64,000 nucleotides of DNA from Salvia splendens (Eukaryota > Streptophyta > Magnoliopsida > Lamiales > Lamiaceae), in NCBI RefSeq assembly GCF_004379255.2, contig NC_056037.1, positions 14,828,902 through 14,892,901 of the forward strand. Reading direction: 5' to 3'. This document shows positions 22,494-34,567 of the stretch, piece after piece (position 1 is the first letter of the stretch; each line of letters begins with the position of its first letter). Position numbers and translations under genes: made by a program. The notes under the pieces are model-generated. The model worked only from the letters and a program-made list of their open reading frames with translations. It had not been told where the DNA came from and did no database searches.

Positions 22494-25025
22494 TGTAACG
22501 CCCCACTTTTCGAACCCTAATTTTAGAACCCTAAGACGTTGCTTTTATTGCTTTGATTGTCACAAATTAAATGATGAATCGTTATGTGATTGATTCGATG
22601 ACCTAATTTTGATTTGACCTAGTCAATTTCGTTGATTTTATGTCGTGGCTTAAATTAATTGATGTGGAATGAAATATATTGCGGTGAATTATATTTTTAA
22701 GGGGAGTGAGATTTAAGATAGAATCATAAATAATTACCTTGTCCTTTTATTGTGGAAATATTGGCCACTACCAAATTATTGGAGAGGAATTCTATTTCTT
22801 GGATTTAATTATTTGTTTTGGGATAATTATCCAAATTAAATCCTAAAGCCTAATTACCTTACTTCCTTCTTGATAAAAATCGGCCCCTATTATTTTCTTA
22901 GGGGGATTCGAAATCTCCTAATTTGTAGGAAAAAGGAAATTATTCATTATTTATTTTGATCCCTTAATTATTTCTTTCCATGTTTTAATTGGAATGTCCT
23001 AGCAAATCTTTCCCTACTCTATTTTATTAAAGATTTGGAAATTATTCCTTGTGGGAGGAATATTTCACACGCCTACTATCATATTATTTGGGAGGATTTT
23101 CATTAATTTTCCTGCTCCGTATTATTTTATTCTGCTCCGTGAAAACACCAAATTTAAATCAAAGGCTAATTAAATAGCCATGATTTTTGAAATATCCTCC
23201 TTATTTCTCCATCAATTACACGCCAATTACCTCCATCAAATCTCCCCAAATCTCTCCCATCTTTATTGTGATTATTCTCCAATTATTCTCTAATTAATTG
23301 GGAGATATTCTATTCCCTAAACTCTATAAATAAAAGACTCCTAAACCCTACCTCAAATCACACGCCTCCCACCTCAATCAGACGCCCCCTCCCTCTTCTC
23401 CACTCTCCCACACTTGTTCTTCTACTCTACACAAGATCCTTTCAAATTTTCCAAGAGATTGTTGAAGAAGCAAGGTTTTTATTCGTTCCTACCGTTTGTT
23501 TCGTCCAAGAGAGGTAAAAATCAGACCCTATTCTTCATTCCTCCCCGTCTAAACATTCTTTGACTCCCTCATGCATGTAGAGAGTATAGGGATTTCAAAT
23601 CTAAGGGATTCAATCGGTGGGATTTTGTGTGTGTATGTTTGATTGCGCTTTGAATGAATTTGTTTGATGAATTAATGAATCTATGGTGAATGATGTATGA
23701 TGTTATGAGAGCATGAGTATAAGGACCCTTTTGAGCATGTTTGTGTATTAAACCCATGAAAAGGTTGATTTTGAAGAAATAGGGATAAACCCTAATTCGA
23801 ATTTTTAAAGGCATGAAAAGCTGTAAGTTCTGACAGTATGTTCCGACATGCATTTTACCGATCAAATGAACTCCGATTTGATCGATTCTTTTTCCTAACT
23901 AAATTTATTTATGTCTTCTATGTTTTGTGTGAATTTCAACTCATTTGGATAAAAGATGGATTTTTGGTGAATTTTTAAAGTTGACTGCGCATTTCTGGCA
24001 GAAAATATTTTCTCGACCAGTAGGTTACGTTGTCCTTTTTGACCGACCAAAAAGGGGTATTTTGATATGAAATTTAAACTGGAAGTTAGTTGATGAGTCT
24101 ACTGCATTGTGGTAAAGTTTTAGCCCCAACGGAAGTCGGGTGAAATTTTAATATTTTTTATAAAATAGTTGCGCAGTGCTGCCAGATTTCTATCTTGACA
24201 AAAACACTATGTTGTTATAAGTGAATTACTTGATTGATATATGTGATGACATGATGCGCTGTTCAAAGGGGGGGAAAGGGAAAACGATAGAGACATGCAT
24301 AATATTAAGTCGATGGTTGTGACTGATAAGATATATATATTACCTATGGTAGACTGTGTGCTAGCGTACGGGCTGGCCGGTCTAGTGACCTGGTTTGCGG
24401 CCGCATTACTTGTCATGTATTGGCAGATATGGTTGATGACGATGGGGAAAAATGACTGCGCAGTCGCTATTTTGAACAATGGAAAATATTTTGGTGCCTC
24501 GGGCCTTTATAAAGCTCAAACCCCGATGGTTACCTACGTATGGCATGATAATATGTACTCTTATTTAAAATGTTTTCGGCATGAGCCACTGAGTATTTTC
24601 AAAAGTACTCAGCCCTGCATATGTTTTCTCTATGTGCAGGTTGAGCAGCGACGAGCGGTTGGTGGTGTTGAGCAGGAATTAATAATAAACTATGGTTGTT
24701 TTGAAACTCCGAGTGTCGTCGTGTCTTCACACATGACGTCACTCTTCTCTTGAATGCTTCCGCTGTGATGTTTGCTTTACATACTTTTTATTTAAATTCA
24801 AAAACTGTTTCATTTGGGATATTTGCAAACTCGTTACTTATTTTGAATAAATGCTAAACCCTTAGTCATTTACTTGTTGAACATAAATACTTTTGGTTGT
24901 TTTATTTATTAAACTTAAATTCTTGGTCAAACTTTTGTTGAAAACCCTAGTCTTCTATGCCTGTCCATTAAGCCCCTTTAAGTCGCGATCGCCCGCTTTT
25001 ATTAACCCTAGGGGCGGTCGTGACA
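22494..25025 (+). repeat. Gypsy 3' LTR (copy B)
   Basis: 2,532 bp with a TATA box near 23325. It keeps a segment at about 24002-24200 that copy A lacks. Between about 24310 and 24345 it lacks the AATTCGGGTCCTCGTAGGG block kept in A and in the solo LTR at 26965. Confidence 0.95.
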
Positions 25026-25030
25026 TTGAC

Positions 25031-25263
25031 CTTTCAATGGCCACGTCATATGTTCCACATCTTTGACTATTCAACAGCCACGTCATATGCTCAACGGATT
25101 TGACTAATAAAATCAAATCTAAATTCCAAAACGCAATTAGGTCAAACAGAAAACATGCAATTAATTCGCTCATCATTTAATTCACATACTTCACGGCATT
25201 AAAAGTATTAAATGCAAAAATTTTATGCTTCGCAAATTAGGGTTCCGAAAGTGGGGCATTACA
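25031..25263 (-). repeat. Solo LTR, second segment (reverse orientation)
   Basis: Completes the LTR that begins at 10584. It ends GGGGCATTACA, the reverse of TGTAATGCCCC, followed by the target duplication AATAA at 25264-25268. It contains two related CCACGTCATATG... stretches. Confidence 0.9.
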
Positions 25264-25268
25264 AATAA

Positions 25269-26809
25269 CCTCTAAGACATCTTAAAGAATACTATAAAGT
25301 GCTAATAACAAATTCGAAGATAGTACCTTTTAAATCAGTAGAATTGTGCACAGTATTGTTCTCATTCGTTAAGGTTTCAATTTTGAGTAACAGACATTAT
25401 ATTTCTAAATACTCTACTTATTTCCAAAGTTATAAATCAAGACTTAATGAAGTTGATAGCCTGCATAAAAGGTCTCAAATAACCATAGGAAACATCTACA
25501 TGTGCGAAAAAGGTCTCAAGCTTGTGTTGGGACAAGTTGTAGTTTATTTTATTCTCTAGTTTATTTAGAGGGCTTTAAGTAAAATCAGACGTATTTTAAG
25601 ATGACGATAAGTTACCACAACCAAGTGGCAAGGTCTAGAGTATACAACTATTGCATGAGACGTGAAGTATAACTGTGTAAGGAAGAGTAGCATTGGGTAC
25701 AATGCTATAGAGTTAGAAGGCCTATCAGATTCAATCCAGACAAGTGGAATTTCCATGTGCAATTCAAACTTCGAAAGGGTCCTATTTTTCCTAAGTGGAT
25801 CCAACATATTAGCAGCCTGTCAAAGTTACATATGTAAAACATGTGTCTAATTCAGACCAGTTTTCCAAATGAAAAGCAACAAAATAATTTTCCATAGTGA
25901 TAGCAGGTGGCAGGATCATGACAAGTTATAAAGTCAGTGCTGCTAGCCTTTTTAACAACTTTCTTGATCCACATGATTCACAATTAATAATGATTCTTCC
26001 AATATATTTGCTGCCCCAACAATAATCCTTGCTTTCTCTCTTACTTTGATCCATCAATACCGTTATCATTATATATCTCTTAACTCTTAAGAAACCTAGT
26101 TTCAACTCTTGCTTCACCTTTTCTCCTTCCACATCAACACTAAAAGACCACCAACTCACAAGGGCTTTCAAAATTTCATAAAGCCTTCAAAACCATAATT
26201 ACTTGTTACTACTCACCTAAATCACACTGGTAAATATCATGAGCAGTCATCACATCAAAACTCAAAAGAAAGAATATTTTTTTATCTATTAGTCTATGAC
26301 CATAATTTGGCAATTACAAATAAAACCAGAAACATAAAACCCTCTCCTAGTGACCGTTTTATAAGACAAGACTAACACCAGCATACAAATTTCAAGAAAC
26401 TTTGCATGCACAATCAGTCCCCTTGATACTAGTTCTTAATTTCTTGAAAGAATATAATGTTATTTTTCATTAAAGAAACCCTTCATGAGTAGTTACCATG
26501 TTATTTTTCATTAAAGAAACCCTTCATGAGTAGTTACCATGTTTACATATGTATAACTAGAAGTGAGGATGTGTTGTAGTAGTAATTGTCCGCTAAATCA
26601 GTACAGTGGTTTATACCCGTTTCTCCCATTTTAAAAAGCATACATAACAGTTGATATATAAAGAGAAGTTTGAGTTGGACAACAATTTGAAAATTCCAAT
26701 CACTAAAATAATATCATAGCCATTATCCTTAGTTAAGATCCACTCTATTCAATCTGGAAAGCACCCTAGCTAAGTGAAAAATACGAACAAGAACAACTTT
26801 CCTAATTAA
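25269..26809. other. Spacer, no gene seen
   Basis: AT-rich, with scattered short frames and no family features. The only structure seen is the 41-bp direct duplication at 26457-26538. Confidence 0.5.
26457..26538. repeat. Perfect tandem duplication of 41 bp
   Basis: A unit starting ATGTTATTTTTCATTAAAG occurs twice in direct contact (26457-26497 and 26498-26538) with no difference seen. Confidence 0.9.
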
Positions 26810-26964
26810 ATTATATTGGTTATATTGGTTCTGACCCTGGTTTTGGTTCTGGTTTCCATCTCCCCATCAAAAATTTGGATGCTCCATCCATGGTGCGTCT
26901 CACTGCTTCCCTGGGTTTCAACTCTCATTAGGATTCCAGTGCCCAGTTGCATTGACTTGCGCCA
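26810..26964 (-). pseudogene. Tat/Athila-type gag, C-terminal piece
   Basis: On the minus strand this reads an Asn/Gln-rich segment with HPNF, WNPGKQWDAPWM and similar, then runs up to the 5-bp sequence CGCCA, where a solo LTR interrupts it. The frame picks up again at 29964. The repeated QNQGQN pattern is usual near the end of Gag in this clade. Confidence 0.65.
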
Positions 26965-29958
26965 TGTAACGCCTCACTTTTTGAACCCTAATTTTTGAAC
27001 CCTAAAATTTTTGCATTTAATGCTTTTAATTTCATGAAGTATGTGAATTAATTGATGAGTGAATTAATTCGCTTGATTCTATGTGACCTAATTCTGCTTT
27101 GGAGTTGAGACTTGGCTCGAATAGTCAACTTTGTTGGAGAAATGACGTGGCCATTGAATGGTCAATATCGTTGAAGACGTGACGAGAATGTGGAATAGTC
27201 TACCTTGTTGAATTATGACGTGATTGTTTGAATAATCGATGCGGGGTGAAATATATTGTGGTGAATTATTTTCTAAGGGTGGTGAGATTAAATAGGATCA
27301 TCAATCATTACCTTGCCATTTTTTTTGAAATTTTCGACCACTATTAATTATTGGAGAGGAATTCTATTTTTTTCTGGATTTAATTAATTGTTGGGATAAT
27401 TATCCTAATTAAATCCAAAACCCGATTATTCTTTATTATCTTCATGAGGAAATCGACCCCATGCTTGTTCCTAGGGAGATTTCGAAAATCTCCTATTTAT
27501 GGGGAGAAGGAATTATTTACTTATTCTATTTGATCCCTTATTTATTCCCTCACATGAATAAATTCAAATATCCTAGTAAATCTTGTCTTATCTTATTCAA
27601 ATTAAAGATTGGAAATTGATTCCTTGTGGAAGAAGCATAATTCACGCTACTTCGCTATTTTTATTGAGGGAATTATTATTTTATTCTGCTCCGTATTATT
27701 TTATTCTATTCCGTGAAATACCAAATTAAATCATAGGCTAATTAAATAGCCTAGATTTCGAATTGCCTCTTATTTTCTCTCCTAATTCACGCCAACTTCC
27801 ACTCTTCCATATCTTTTAGAATCTTTTATTTATTTAATTAAATATTATATCTTGCACTCTATAAATAATAGAGAACCCACAACCTAAATCAAAAACTACA
27901 CGCCTCCCTCTTCCAAATTCACGCCTCTCACTTCTCCCTCCCCCTCTCAAAATTTTCTTCTATTTTTCTCCATGAATTCTTCATCTTTTGAGAAGAATTT
28001 AAGTTGAAGCCTCAAGAATTTTTGAAGAATCAAGACTATACTTTGTTTCTACCGTTTGTTTTTTATCAAGAAAGGTATAACTGAATTCTTTTCCTCATCC
28101 TTTCCATTGAATCCTTGTTCTTGATTCTCTCATGCATATAGTGAGTATAGAGATCATAGATCTCAAAGTTAATCGGTTGGGATTGAGGGTTACATGAGAA
28201 AATATATGTGTATGCGTTTATTGATGTGGATGAATGAACTTGTGGATGATTTGTTGGTGAATACTATGTGAATATATGAGAACATGATTGTGAGATCTTT
28301 TTGAAGCATGATTATTTGTTGGAAGCATGAATATATGTGTTTGGATGAATGTTAGATAAACTCTAATTCAAAATTTGAAAGTATGACAACTGTGGTGTTC
28401 GGACAGTAGATTCTGACGTGTGTTTGACTGGCCAAACGATCTTATTTTGGTGCGACATTTTATCTGAATAAACTTCAAGGTGTCTTCTGTGTTGTGTGTG
28501 AATATCAGCCTTTTTGGTCGAAAGATGAATTTTTAATGAATTTTTGAAGTCGACTGCGCAGTTCTGTCAGAATTTTTATTCTCGACCAGTGAGTTTCTTT
28601 TTTTATTTGACCGACCTAAACATGTAATTTTGATGTGAAATTTTAACTGGATGAACTTTGATGTGTATACTGAGTTGTGGAAAAATTTCAGCCCCAACAG
28701 AGGTCGGATGGATTTTTAATGATTTTTACAAAATGACTGCGCTATTCTGCCAGATTCTATCATACAAAAATAATCTATGTTGTTAAGTTTTGAATGATAT
28801 ACATGATGCATATGTTTAAGGAACCCATTCTATGATGAAGTGATGTGTTGTTCGTTGATGTAAGCTATGGTGTGTTTCCTTGTGTTGATGAACGTTTGGG
28901 ATTGGTAAATTAAAGAGACGATGGAAGGAACGTTAGGGCATGCATGATAATTTTTGTGATGAAAGGCTGATTGTATTGTGGTGTTGACAAGGGTTGTCAT
29001 GCGTACGTGAGCACAAGGAACGAGGGTTGCTTTGAGTTGTATATTGTGTTATCTAAACAAGCGAGGTGGACTTTCTTTTAAATAAGGACGATGTCCTAAA
29101 TGTTTTATCGATGGGAATGAAACTGTGTTTATCATGCCTTGTTTGATTTTAACGTGCCTATCTGATATGGCTTTATGCCATATTATTTAAATCGAATTCG
29201 GGTCCTCGTAGGGCCGCAAACCCTACTTAGACTAGTGTACACCTATGGTAGATCGTGTGCTAGCGTACGGGCTGGCCGGTCTAGTGACTTGGTTTGTGGC
29301 CACATTCCAAGTCATGTATTGGCAGATATGGTAAACGTCTATGGGAAAAATGACTGATCAGTCGACTTTTAAACGATGAAATATTTTGGTACCTCGGGCC
29401 TTTCTAAAAACAAAAACCCCGATGGATACTTGAAAAAGGCATGATAAATAATATTTTGATAAACTGTTTTCGGCATGAGTCCACTGAGTATTTTATAGTA
29501 CTCAGCCATGCATATGTTTTCCCTATGTGCAGGTTGAGCGGCGACGAGAGTATGGTGGTGTTGAGCAAGTTAATTGAAGAATGAATTGTTTATCTTTGAT
29601 CTGTGAGTGTCGTTGTGTCTTCATACATAACTTCACTCTTCTCTTGGATGCTTCCGCTGAAACCTGTTTTACTTATTGTTTGATCTTGACACTATTTTGA
29701 GTTCCGTTTAGAATCTAAAGACATGTTATGTTTTCGAGTACGCTGAACTCTTGTTATCTTGAATATCAATGATGATAATTATTTTCTCTTTGGTCTGTCT
29801 GTCAAAGCGTCACCCTGACCTTCTCTCTTTGATTTTTGTTCATTAATTACCTTGGTCAAACCCCTTTTATAAAACCCTAGTCTTTTTCCTTGTTGCATTT
29901 AAGTCTTGTTAGGTCACGATCACCGCATTTATTATACCCTAGAAGGGCGGTCGTGACA
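26965..29958 (+). repeat. Solo LTR of the large gypsy family, inserted in a gag gene
   Basis: 2,994 bp from TGTAACGCCTCAC to GGCGGTCGTGACA, with the target duplication CGCCA (26960-26964 and 29959-29963). It has both segments that the two LTRs of the 13381 element have each lost one of, so it is a good full-length reference. TATA box (CTATAAATAATAG) near 27860. Open frames inside are not genes. Confidence 0.95.
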
Positions 29959-29963
29959 CGCCA

Positions 29964-31131
29964 TGTTGTCCAGATCCTTAGGTTGATTATAGGTAGGATC
30001 CTGACCTCTTGGCTCGGCAACTTGTCGGTTCTCAGTTGGGGGAGGTGGTGCATGCTTCTCTATTGCTGTTAAGAGCGCCTTCTCCAGCTTATCCATGCGC
30101 GTTTCCAACTTATCCTCCTTCTCGGCTGATGAAGCGCTCGCCACTCCCTTCCTGCTGTAGCTGTCTCTTGGGCTATCGTAAGCCTTTTTTGCACTTAAAA
30201 GTTTTCCCAGGACTTCCTTGGCCTTACTGACTCTCAACTGAGGAAAACCTCATCCGGATGATGAGTTCGCCAGATCTTTGGTCTCTTTATTCATCCCCTC
30301 ATAGAAGGTGTTATAGATTTCTACTTCAGACATGCGATGGTTGGGACATGCGTCCAAGAGACTCATGTATCGCACCTAGTAGTCGCTCAGGGACTCATCA
30401 TAGTCTTGCTTGACGCACGATATCTCTTTTTTCAGCGCACTCGTCTTGGTTGATGGAAAGAACTGATCCAAGAAGTCTAATTTGAAATCGACCCAAGTTC
30501 TAATGGAGTTGGGTGGCAGACTCATGAACCATGTGTTCGTTTCTCCCTTCAGAACGAACGGTAAGGCCTTCAACCTGTAATCATCTTCACTCGACCCTGC
30601 TGGTCGCTTCTATTTTCAGTGCACTCGTCTTAGTTGATGGAAAGAACTGATCCAGGAAGGCTAACTTGAAATCGACCCAAGTTCTGATGGAGTTGGGTGG
30701 TAGACGCATGAACCATGTGTTCGCTTCTCCCTTCAGAATGAACGGTAAGGCCTTCAACCTGTAATCATCTTCACTTGACCCTGCTGGTCGCTTTTGCGCC
30801 TTACAAATTTTACAGAATTCATGAAGGAACTCGTAAGGTCCTTCATAGCTCTTCCCATGGCACGTGGGCAAAACTGCTATAACATGAGGCTTGACATCAC
30901 ATGCGGCATGCCCTGGAGTGACAACTATAGCATGTGGGGGCTCTCCATCGGCATGTGCATTCAGTGACCCAATCTCCGGATCATCTTCCATGTTTTCGGC
31001 CATCCTTGTTGGGCTTCCTTCTAACTTAACTGGTGATACTGACTCCACTTCCTCTATGGTATCCTTGTCCTCGTCGCTAAACGAGTGGTAACAAGTATCG
31101 ATCCTCGTGGGAGTATTTTCGGCCTCCACTG
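29964..31131 (-). pseudogene. Tat/Athila-type gypsy gag, N-terminal and core part
   Basis: Minus strand: an acidic N-terminus, then PYEFLHEFCKICKAQKRP and the Retrotrans_gag core (ANTWFMRLPPNSIRTW, LDQFFPSTKTSALK). The core is then repeated by a 184-bp tandem duplication, so the protein would contain it twice. Past it come SCVKQDYDESLSDY, a stop, and a coiled-coil stretch (LETRMDKLEKALLTAIEKH). Several stops and frame changes make it a pseudogene. Only gag and the leader of this element are in the window; pol would lie leftward but is absent, so the left part has been removed. Confidence 0.8.
30429..30796. repeat. 184-bp tandem duplication inside gag
   Basis: Units 30429-30612 and 30613-30796, aligned from TTTTCAG onward, differ at scattered positions. 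Both encode the LPPNSIRTWVDFKL core on the minus strand. Confidence 0.85.
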
Positions 31132-31240
31132 CTCAAAAGTTGAGCTCATTCTCATAAACTAAAAACAAAAGAAAGAAAAAATTATTAACAATATATACGC
31201 CAAAGTATCACACACAAAAGCAAGTAAAAACGCCATCCAT

Positions 31241-31257
31241 CCCCGGCAACGGCTCCA
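31241..31257 (-). other. Primer-binding site of the Tat/Athila-type element
   Basis: On the minus strand TGGAGCCGTTGCCGGGG. This resembles the TGGCGCCGTTGCCGGGG site usual in Tat/Athila elements with one change. It lies just upstream of gag, as expected. Confidence 0.7.
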
Positions 31258-31259
31258 TT

Positions 31260-32800
31260 TGAAAGAGCGGGTTTGTGCAGGCTCGTGTATTCAACTGATC
31301 AGGAGGTGATTCTCAACCTAGTTGTGTCGCTGACACGTCGACCTAAAACCTGGTATCAACAATTTCCTCAACTCACTCTACTGGCTAGTATAGTGAGAGC
31401 AAGGGTCGAATCCCATAGAGATGGATGATTGCGTCTTGTGATTATGGTGATAATCTAGAGGGGGTTGGTTAGCTACCACGCTTGGGTTGAGGTTCTATCT
31501 AGACACAAACTAAAGGGTGGACCTGTACTCTACTGATTGGTAAGAAGTTCTCATATCGGAATCAGACTGGGTACGTGAAATGTGGGTTGGTACAACTCCG
31601 GTGCATGTGAAAAATGAAAGTTTACTAAAAATAGGTAGACAATGACAGAAACGGATTTCCGACCGAAGTGGCTGATGAACTGCCAGATCCGCCAAAAGCC
31701 TGACAAAAGTGGAAGGACAAAAGGTAAATTAGCTGAAAAGCAAAAATGGTCCACAAATTGGATGTGGATGTTATCTTCTTCGACAAGTGTGCACAAAATT
31801 CAGATAAACACAGACTCCATGAATAACAACTCAAATCAACACTTTCCACAAATTGAGATCCACAATTAAAAGTCAAAACATAAAGATTAACGACCGATAA
31901 TCCCAGATTTAAGCATACTTCCTAACATACAAGGTGGCGACAGTCACGTATTCACAGATCTCATGCATTAAACTTCAGATCGAACGATTAACACTTGGAA
32001 TCCTAGCTAACAAACTCAGATCTAGCCTGCTCAAACGAAATCAGATATCAACACTTAGAAATTTCTTGCAAACTACTGGATCTAGCTAATCTAGGCAGAA
32101 TGAAACATGCTCGCAACGAAAAGATGAATAAAAGCAAACTTCCATATCATAGCGTTTGGATCTCAACACGATACTTCAAAAACAACCAGAGAATTAAGTT
32201 CCAACAGCAAATCCAACGAGATAAAATGAAATACAAATTTAAACTAAAAAAGCAAGTAAAGATTGTTTTGTCACTCAGGCGATGAAACAGTATTCTGGCG
32301 ACTAGAACGGCTGGAGGAGTTGACGGTGAACTATCCCCGGTGGAATACCTAGGTCTTCAAGTGATCATGATTGGAGGCGAGGAACGATAGGTGTGGAGCT
32401 AGCCTCCGCTTCGGAACTAGGACTTCCGAAAGCGGTTTCTAAGTGTGTCTAAAATGAGTTATGTCTCCCTTCATTCTTCATGTGACCTTCTATATATAGG
32501 GTGGCTTGCCCTAAAATTAGGGTTGTTCTTCCTTGTACATTATCGCTTCTGCCCCCGTTAAGTAGTTGGTCGTCTACTAGCGATCCTCTCCTCTCCATCT
32601 CGAGCCTTTGGGCATGCATCCTGGTCAGTATTGCACTCTTCTGGCATCTTTTTTCACTTGAGTCTTCCGATTCCTTTCCCGCTGACTTGTACCCTTTCCT
32701 GCATACTTACGCAACTTTTCTTGCAGAATATGCACGTTAAGCTCATTATACTGACCAGTAACCAAGGCCTAGAATGCTAACTTATTAAACAACTTTGCTA
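31260..32800 (-). repeat. Probable 5' LTR of the Tat/Athila-type element
   Basis: Lies directly upstream of the PBS on the minus strand. A TATA box on that strand (CCTATATATAGAAGG) is at about 32489-32503. The outer boundary is not certain because no partner LTR is present. The long open frames here are not supported as genes. Confidence 0.5.
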
Positions 32801-33904
32801 ATTAAATTAAATCATTCGTCTCAATCTTCCACTTGAGTTGAGCCAACAAAGTATTGATCGAAGTTCCTAAAAATATGTCATATTAGTTTACTCTCAGTCC
32901 AATCTATATATATTCGTTCTTGTGGATAAAATAGCATAGAAACTCGCAAATTAATCTCACTTCTAGATGTTCTATAGTTAAAGTCACAGTCAACAAATGT
33001 TCTGTGCCTATGTCCAAATTGAGAGATTGACTTTTGAGGTAATCAGAAAATTTGACCATCATGCTAAAAAAATTGCCAAAATTACATCAATGAATATCAA
33101 TCTCTTATAGTTCCAATTTAGAAAGAAAAGAGAAAAGAGAAAAGAGAAAAGAGAGGATGGATTGAAATTTGAAAAGGCAAGAATAAAAGAACTCCAATTC
33201 TAATTTTTTTTTTTAGCTTAATCAAATGTAGGGAGTATTTGATATGGAAAAAATTAATGCTGGCGACGTGCTCAGAAACTTAGCCTAATAGAAAAAATTA
33301 ATGCCGAATTCCAGTAAATCAAAAAAGAATGATACAGTATATATCAAGAACTATATACCTGAGGATCTGGAACTAATCATTCTCGGGTACTTGAATTCGA
33401 GCAGCATATCACTGAAGAAACATAGACAAAATTAAATAAAAATATGATCTTGATACCTAAATCTGAAAACATATAATGTAATTTCGACGACAAAGCAATA
33501 TGCTCCGTGTCACTCTAAAAACAGCCAAATCCAAGGGAGAGACACAAACAGGTAAAGACGATTAGCCACATAAAATATAACCAATTCATCATCTTTTTTT
33601 CAGTGAGAACATCGCACTCAAAATGTAAAATGGTTTTGGTTTAGCAAAGTAGTGTTGTTCTAATGAAAAATACTGGCAAAAGCGAAGCATAATTTGCCAT
33701 AGAATATGTATATAAACAGAAAACTAAATAAAAAAATCACCATTCCCCAAAAAAAGAAAGAGTACAAATCAGTCGTAACAATCATGGTCCTTGCTTAGGT
33801 ATAAATTCAGGTAAACAAAATTATAGAAATGGATGCTCCACCAAATAAATTAAGAGCTCGAAAAATGGCCAAGGCATGGCGACGGTGCGTGTGTGTTCCT
33901 TGTT
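32801..33904. other. Spacer, with a short GAAAA-type microsatellite
   Basis: No coding sequence recognised. (AGAAAAG)n runs at about 33122-33153. If the miR156-like hairpin is transcribed on the minus strand, this would hold the 3' part of its primary transcript. Confidence 0.4.
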
Positions 33905-34020
33905 TGGAAAGAGAGAGAAGGTGACAGAAAAGAAGTGAGCACACGCATCCACAAAGGTATAACTCTATACAACTGCCTGCGTGTGCCCACTCTCTTCTGT
34001 CAACTATGCTCTTCTCCCCT
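33905..34020 (-). ncRNA. MIR156: MIR156-like microRNA hairpin
   Basis: On the minus strand the 5' arm (33983-34002) reads TGACAGAAGAGAGTGGGCAC. This is plant miR156 with one change, G for A at position 16. The 3' arm (about 33922-33942) reads GTGCTCACTTCTTTTCTGTCA, close to the usual miR156 star. The arms pair almost perfectly for some 25 bp with one mismatch and one bulge, the stem extends outward through GAGAAGG/CTTCTCC, and the loop is about 34 nt. MIR156 RNAs silence SPL transcription factors and hold plants in the juvenile phase. The plus strand could also fold, with TGACAGAAAAGAAGTGAGCAC as mature arm, but that has an insertion and fits less well. Promoter not identified; expression unknown. 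Confidence 0.75.
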
Positions 34021-34564
34021 CAAATTTTCCGATCAAATCCCAATCTGCAAAAAAACAACGGATCAGATCCGAATTGAAATCATGAATTAGGGTTTCCTGC
34101 AATTCCCAACCCTCCTTTTTTAATTGGTTCATTCATGCAATACATCAAACAGTTGTCGGCAATCCTTCTCCATTCCACCGTGCTAAAAACTCCACACACA
34201 CAAAAAAGAAAGAAAAGAGGAAACGACCCCTTTAATAAACATTGTAGTACAGTTTTTCCGCTAAGTTGTTGGTTTCATTAAATCAAATCAATGGTAGCGA
34301 TGAGCGGATTGTCGGAAACACTATCTTTTGTCATATGGTTTGGTGTGAGTGCGATGGGAAAGTGTTGGTGACGTGGCCGAAAAAGAAGCAACGATATGGG
34401 TGGGGGCACTGTTTTAAGGGGGTCATTTCCGTCCTTGATGCTTTGGGAATTGTACCTCTGATTAAAAGTACCGATCAAATCCAACCATTACTTTTTCCAT
34501 TACTGCTTTATCCATACCTAACAATTTATTCACACTTTTCTTAATCATCATTTTTTTTTTCTTC
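34021..34564. other. Spacer upstream of the miR156-like hairpin
   Basis: On the minus strand this would be the promoter and leader of the hairpin transcript. No clear TATA box is singled out. A 92-codon open frame on the plus strand has no family features and is not called. Confidence 0.35.
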
Positions 34565-34567
34565 TTA

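Larger units (their letters stand above)
13381..25025 (+). mobile_element. Ty3/gypsy chromovirus (Tekay/Del-like), nested in a solo LTR
   Basis: An 11,645-bp element with LTRs of 2,402 and 2,532 bp (TGTAACGCC...GTCGTGACA) and a 5-bp target duplication TTGAC (13376-13380 and 25026-25030). Internal order: PBS, an extra upstream ORF, gag, protease, RT, RNase H, integrase, chromodomain, polypurine tract. Integrase after RNase H, plus the chromodomain, place it in the chromoviruses; the polypurine-tract context and long LTRs suggest Tekay/Del. All coding modules carry at least one stop or frameshift, so it is dead as an autonomous unit. It sits in opposite orientation inside an older solo LTR of its own family. 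Confidence 0.95.

Noticed and set aside
33922..33942. Plus-strand reading of the miR156-like hairpin
   Set aside because: The plus-strand mature arm would have an inserted base against miR156, while the minus-strand arm has one substitution and its star looks canonical; kept only as an alternative.
34266..34544. 92-codon frame near the miR156-like hairpin
   Set aside because: No family resemblance; the composition looks like spacer.
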